A program made the position numbers and the translations under genes. From the NCBI GenBank assembly GCA_028532985.1, contig JANCIK010000009.1, positions 2,480,001 to 2,544,000 on the forward strand: a stretch of DNA of 64,000 nt. The letters are read 5' to 3'. Every line of letters begins with the position of its first letter. Positions within the stretch are counted from its first letter, which is position 1. The DNA comes from Stropharia rugosoannulata. Taxonomy: Eukaryota; Basidiomycota; Agaricomycetes; Agaricales; Strophariaceae. This document shows positions 58,881 through 64,000 of the stretch, piece by piece. Below the pieces are notes generated by a model. The model was not told the DNA's origin. It ran no database searches and saw only the letters and a program-made list of their open reading frames with translations.

Positions 58881-61800
58881 CTAGTCTCTCACATTACCCG
58901 CACCGGCCGCCTGGAGGACGACGATACCGGAGCCCACTCCTGCGACGACGAAGGCTGTGCCGACGTCCCCGATCGTTTTGCGCACCTCAGCGCCAACGGC
59001 GCCATGCTCTAGCATGAGGTCTCGCAGCTCTCCTCGGTGGTTCTCCACTGCCAGACGGCGTGAGCGACCGGCCACGATGACTAGCTTCGTGCCGGGAAGG
59101 AATGAGGTCTCTTCTGACGCCTGCTCGATGGCCGTGTGCAAGGGCAGGGGCGTCGTAATGGTCTTGTACTCGATGGTGGGATGCGCTGTTGAAGCCACTG
59201 ATTTCGTCTCTGTGTCAACGGGACCGGCAGGGGACTTCGCATAGCGATTCCATATGATGTTGTCCGCCGTATCTGATTGCACGCGGGCCTCTGTGTTGTG
59301 CGTAGCATATACCGTATCAGGGAGTCCTGCAATTCTCTGTATAATAGCCTGTTAGCATGGTACACATTCGCATCATAAACCAGAAAGCTTTACCGAGCTT
59401 ATCGTCAGAAGATTATCGTAGTGTTTTGTGTCTTCTTGTCCTTCCGAGGCAGCCGCTCCCTCAGGACGAGGTACATCGTCCGTCATGACAGTGAGGTCGG
59501 TCTTGATCAATCTCACAACCGTTCCTCGAATACCAGAGTTGGTGCATATTTGAACCAAGAATTCAAGGGCAAGGCGATCATCAGGACCACCAAAGAATGG
59601 CAAAAAAACATGTTGGCGCATGGCATCATTCCTAAGAATGCCATTGTCCAAAGTGCTCCGATCAACGAAGAGACCGACATCTGTTGTCGCCTGAGAGAAA
59701 ACTCCACGCACAAACTGAGAGTGAATGATGGATATGTTGCTATTATCACCGCTGGGCATGCCTTCACTCTCACCGCGGAAGTGCGATGTTTTGAACAACA
59801 TATCAAATGGATTGGCGCTCTTTGGCGAAGCGGGTGTTGCAGATAGTGGTAGAGTTATAACCGGTTGCACAGGACTCTTGCCTCCAGATATCGGAGCCTC
59901 TTTTCCGGTAGTGAAGACATCCTGAGCAGGGGGTAGCCATGGAAGAAGAATCATGTCAGAATCATAATTCCTTGCATGTTCGACAACGTTGTGTGCCAAA
60001 TCTTCAAACTTGACAATTGACAACGTGGCGCGGACGTTAATATTATTGAGTTGGCCAAACATGCGGAAGATAGAAAGCAGAGGATCAGTATGGAGAATTG
60101 ATTCGCCCGCGGAAGATTTCATGACAGCAGAAACACGATCCGAGAGTTCTATGAGTCTGAGAGCCTCTGTGGTGATAGGATTCCAACCACCAATATTTGA
60201 GGATGTTGATGCCCGACGGTCTGCATGTGTGATTCTGCGGTCCGACAGGGATGGTTGAATTAGCTGTGTAACAGCCATCATAGAAGGTAGATGCTCCAGT
60301 TTGTCCAGTACAATCGTAAAACGGGTCTTGAAGTCCCCATCCTGTAGGTTTTTCTTACGGGCATAGGCTTCCTCGTCTGCTACACTGTCGAAGTTAGGTC
60401 CTGTATCAGAGACCCGTCGTCGTAAATGGGGGGGATACAGCCATGTAACCAGGGGTGTCGTCATGAACGTTAAAACAAGAGCCTCTAGCACAAACATCGA
60501 GAACACTTTCTATTGAGCTGTTAGTAGGCAGATTTGGTTGCTTGCAGTTGACGTACCCGGGTAAGGATACCGGCGGACAGGCCGACATTAAGCACAATAA
60601 GCTCAACCAATCTGCATAATTGATTAAAATCCTTCGCAATCATCAGCTAGACGAAGGCATACCCTTTACAGCTCATGAGCGACCCGATTACGGCAGACTC
60701 TCTCAAGTTGAAACGGGCGCCAAAGCGGGCAGCAAGGAAGCAGCCTCCGAATTTACCAGCAAAAGCAGTCACAATGATGGCGAACGTGTATCCCCAAGTT
60801 ATTCCTTTGGGTGTCATTTCAGGCAATTGGCATTGAAATAATATATTTAAATGCACATACCATCATTCAATAAGCCCAAATCTGTGGATAACCCGGACAA
60901 GGTGAAATACTAGTCGCAGAAGCCGCCCCGAGGTTAATGGAAGTCAGGAAATATATCGAGAAAATCCTTACAAGTGGGAGGAATATGATTGAGACCATAT
61001 CTTCGAGTTTTTCCGTGATTGTGATGGCTAGACCTCCTTCACGGGGAACAATTAGCCCCATCACGAAAGCACCTATAATGCGACCGTCAATCCAGTGACA
61101 TTGAGAAGTTGAAAATAGAAATACCAAAAATAGCGTGAACACCGATGACATCCGTAAAGAACGCAGAAGCGAACACGAGGAGCATCGTTACTGTCATGAA
61201 GAAAACACTTGGTCCACTCTCGACTGTGGGATATAAATCAATCTACGCTGAATCTAATTCCACAGTACTACTCACTAGACCCTGTTTTCCTGGCAAGCCA
61301 ACGGAGAGCATACTTGACTGGGAATAAAAGAAAGATAGTCCATCCGATACACGCGAGCAGAATGTAAACCGCGGTAACCCCAGATCCCGCGTTAACTAAT
61401 GCTACGCTTAAAGCCAATAAGGTCCATCCAACTAAGTATATGGTGATTAGATGGCTCTCCGACAAAGTCCAGGCATGTCACCTACCAATGTCATTTCCTA
61501 CGCCCGCAGAAAGTACGACAATTCCAACAGTGGTGTCAAGGAGCTTAAGTTCCGTCAAGATGCGGCATAACACTGGAAATGCCGTGATGGAGTACGCTAC
61601 ACCCGTGAACAAAAGGAAGTGATTGAATTGCACATCTGCCTCTCCGAATTTGTTGAAGACTGCTTTAGAGAGGCCTGCACCGATGCCAAAGGGAAGGATG
61701 ATGCCTCCGAGGGAGATGGTAGCTGATAGGCGCGCATTGCGTTTGATAACACCGGCATCGATCTCGAGACCAACAAGGAAAAGGAAAAGAACCAAGCCAA

Positions 61801-62183
61801 TGTTAGCCACGAGGCTGAGGTACGGTATCGACTGGTCGGGGAATATGCGGAAGGTGAAGTTGGGAATGCGGCCCATTAAGGTCGGCCCTGTTGAAGACGG
61901 ATCAGCAAGCCAAGCAGCAATGCTAAGAGACGTGGAACGCGCCTAAGATAATTCCACCTAGAACCTCCGCAATGACCTTTGGTTGGCGTATCTTCCGCAG
62001 AGCTAGTGAAAGCAGAGTGGCGGTACCCACAATAACCCCTATAAACATTAGATACAGTGCATATATGAGGCCAAATAGCTACTTTTGGATTTCGGGGAAG
62101 CACATACCGACTTGGATAATCCATAGACGAAGCGGGTCACTTGTATTGAATTGTGTAGGATTTTTTCCACTCAAAAGGCCACC
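58881..62183 (-). CDS. Kha1-like K+/H+ antiporter (CPA2 family), first exon unresolved
   Basis: Monovalent cation/proton exchanger of endomembranes, resembling yeast Kha1. Eleven exons are defined: 62108-62183, 61943-62038, 61486-61887, 61276-61431, 61125-61223, 60972-61072, 60861-60909, 60663-60804, 60557-60611, 59394-60509, 58881-59348; 919 aa plus a missing short N-terminal exon (62183 is an acceptor boundary, phase 0). The membrane part shows RQPKVIAEVLGGIILGPT, IGLVLFLFLVGLEID, the ND motif of GVGNDIGW, GVHAIFGAFVMGLIVPREGG, LPLYFTLSGLSTDLG and SCKGLVELIVLN. About 500 hydrophilic residues follow, with universal-stress-like segments, typical of Kha1. The intron at 61888-61942 has a GC donor. 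I could not find a convincing ATG exon upstream. Confidence 0.9.
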
Positions 62184-63814
62184 CTGTTGGTCAAAATATT
62201 AATTTGATACTCTATTCCATATTCAAAGGTGTTGTACATGCCTGGTCGGGCGCTTGTCCTCGAGGGAAAAAGAGGCTGATTTTATGCCCAGAGAACTGCG
62301 GCATGCTGTATAGCTCAATGCGGCTGTCCAAGTCCAAGTATGAGCTGTGGCTTGGGGTGAAGGAACAAAGAGTGCCAAACCTTTCAGGGTCTACAGGGAG
62401 TAGAGTGTGATTTAAGTTGGATTTAAGAGGCAACCACCACCCAACTTGGCTTGGCCGACGCTTGGCACCGTATGTTAGCCCGCTCTAGTCCTGCAGAGTG
62501 AAAGGTGGTTCAAGGATGTGAGTTCTGGCGATTCCCAAAAGATAAGGTGGTTGCGCCACCTACCGATGACAGAGTGGTGCTGCTGGGGAAGCGAAGGAAA
62601 CCAGTGGCTCATTTGGCGACGGTCACTTTATCCACTTTCCATGCATCAAGTAATGACGGCGGAGTTTCAATGAAGGGAGAGATTTCTAAATCGGGTATGT
62701 GCCGCGAATGCGCCGCCGAGAGCTGATAGTTCAGATAGAGCGACTCTCGCGACATTTGGAAAGCAGACAGATTGGCGAACTGACATACGAAGTGAGCGAA
62801 GGCTGCATCAAGGCTGCATTACGCGAACCCCAAACTTACAATGAATTTCTCAGGGACTCTGTAAGGAAGGGTAAATTTGGCACGGAGTTACTCACGGAAA
62901 TCTAAAATTGATCATCTGCCCGTATACGGTCAGTGGTATTTAAAAAGCGTACAGTGAGCACATATCAAGAGAATGTGGATATAGTACCATTAAACGATCG
63001 AGTATAATTAAATAACAGCACTGAAACGAGTCGTTTAGGATCTGAAGGATCTAATGAAACTTAGCAAGAGTAAGGAAATACTACTAGTCACTGCCAAAGT
63101 GGTATTACCTCACAAACGTTGTCCTCTTTCATCTCGTTGAGTATGTCAGATTCAAGAATAGGTAGTACAAATAAAGTCCTATGGATTTTCTATCCGAAGT
63201 AAAGTACTATTTCCAAGGAGAAAATTTTCCAAGTTTATTTTGTTCCTGGGTTGCTCTGGTAAGCTACAGAGTGACTCACTCTGGCCAACATGGAAGCAAG
63301 ATGAATGAGTACAATAAAAAGTGAATCAAAGAGAAAAAAGTTCATAGAAGAGCTGTAAAACCTACATAGCCTCACCACGTAAGCTTAAGGTCTCATCTGA
63401 GCCAGAGTGAACCCTTCGAAATGCATAAATACTATGGGTTCTCGAAGGTACAAGGTAGATAGGAAAATTCGCGAGTGCGTTAGAATTCTGCATCAGTACG
63501 ATGTGGCTGGACTCTGCACTAATAATACACTCTACGCTGCATTAATTTCTAGAATAAAGCGATTGAGCCTCTGCACCATCGTTACAAGAACTGCGCTTAT
63601 ACAAGGTTGAATACAGATCTTCAGATAACTTACTTAATTGCTACATACATGACAGGATGGGACAAAGAGACGCCGTAACGCTCGTAGTATACAGAAGTAT
63701 TGTCCAAATAGTCATATAAAAGTTATGCGTATACCTAAGCAACATAATTGAGAGCAAATCACTGTCCTAATCAGCTCTCTTGAACAGAGTCTGTCATTAT
63801 CTGTCATTCCCTAA
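62184..63814. other. Intergenic region upstream of the Kha1-like gene
   Basis: About 1.6 kb. It should contain the missing first exon and promoter of the antiporter gene. No other frame with a recognisable domain was seen; 62699-62905 (+) is open but featureless. Confidence 0.45.
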
Positions 63815-64000
63815 TCACCCGGGCGGATCGTCGAATGGGTTTCTATCTACGAATGGGTTTATGGATACACCGGGTACAGGTGGGGGAGACTTGGGAAGCG
63901 GGGGAATGGGTGGGATAACAAATGTCCTCCGCGTAGGCGTGCGGGGACTTGGAGGAACTTGCAGGCTTGTCTGGCTCGACGCAGGAGACGCGCCTGGTCC
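63815..64000 (-). CDS. C-terminus of an unidentified proline-rich protein, 5' part outside the window
   Basis: Frame open from the window edge to a TGA at 63815, 61 codons. It is Pro/Ser/Thr-rich (SPRTPTRRTFVIPPIPPLPK) and ends INPFVDRNPFDDPPG. The two NPF tripeptides next to acidic residues are the type bound by EH domains of endocytic adaptors. The composition, the NPF motifs and the natural stop suggest a real protein end, but with so little sequence the gene cannot be named. Confidence 0.55.
   Translation of the reverse strand, partial: GPGASPASSQTSLQVPPSPRTPTRRTFVIPPIPPLPKSPPPVPGVSINPFVDRNPFDDPPG

Noticed and set aside
62212..62433. Minus-strand frame considered as the first exon of the Kha1-like gene
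   Set aside because: Its donor sites do not give phase 0 into the exon ending at 62183, so it cannot be joined without breaking the frame.

Overview
The window is nuclear DNA of a filamentous basidiomycete, most likely an Agaricomycete. Genes are rich in short introns (about 45-80 nt, mostly GT-AG), promoters carry pyrimidine-rich tracts, spacing is compact, and the gene set is fungal (alpha-actinin, Pob3, cofilin, Sho1, DysF peroxin, Gcn4-type bZIP). No rRNA, tRNA, CRISPR array, operon or other prokaryotic feature was seen. Gene models were built by hand from reading frames, splice signals and conserved motifs; frames were checked across each junction quoted.

Layout. 1-1652 (-): 5' part of a kinesin-7-type motor gene that runs off the left edge. 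3765-8757 (+): very long RA-PH adaptor. 9317-11978 (-): alpha-actinin, sharing a 212-bp promoter with FACT subunit Pob3 (12191-14605, +). 14847-17199 (-): secreted type-B carboxylesterase. 19054-19778 (+): cofilin. 20365-21569 (-): secreted M43 metalloprotease. 23378-24749 (-): single-pass membrane protein. 27742-28823 (-): RING-like protein with a C-terminal membrane anchor. 31629-32762 (+): HAD phosphatase of the Gpp/Dog type. 33524-35629 (+): peroxisomal DysF peroxin. 35951-37399 (-): F-box A. 37803-38727 (+): methyltransferase. 38783-40111 (-): F-box B. 40522-43099 (-): mitochondrial glycerol-3-phosphate dehydrogenase. 44745-46081 (-): Sho1 osmosensor. 46413-46900 (+): decayed F-box B copy. 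47181-48638 (+): second F-box A. 49082-50241 (-): SDR oxidoreductase. 51828-53516 (-): Gcn4/Cpc1-like bZIP factor. 57390-58493 (-): GNAT acetyltransferase assembled from eight small exons. 58881-62183 (-): Kha1-type K+/H+ antiporter. 63815-64000 (-): C-terminus of an unidentified protein that runs off the right edge.

How the genes relate. Most are unrelated housekeeping genes. Two themes stand out. One is actin and microtubule cytoskeleton (kinesin, RA-PH adaptor, alpha-actinin, cofilin) in the first 20 kb. The other is osmotic and glycerol physiology (Gpp-like phosphatase, Gut2, Sho1, Kha1) between 31 and 62 kb. Physical linkage is seen; co-regulation is not.

The most unusual structure is at 35.9-48.6 kb: an F-box pair (B then A) occurs twice, in opposite orientations, with a methyltransferase present only in the first copy, one F-box dead in the second, and a roughly 24-bp micro-inversion in the shared 5' flank. 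Short Helitron-like ends at 43.74 and 50.79 kb and a 20-bp perfect inverted repeat (43457/44102) lie close by. Other curiosities are three GC-AG introns, two micro-exons (10 and 12 nt), a large insertion in the HAD cap, and a TPGL-repeat insertion in the kinesin motor. I see no convincing wholly new multi-gene system.
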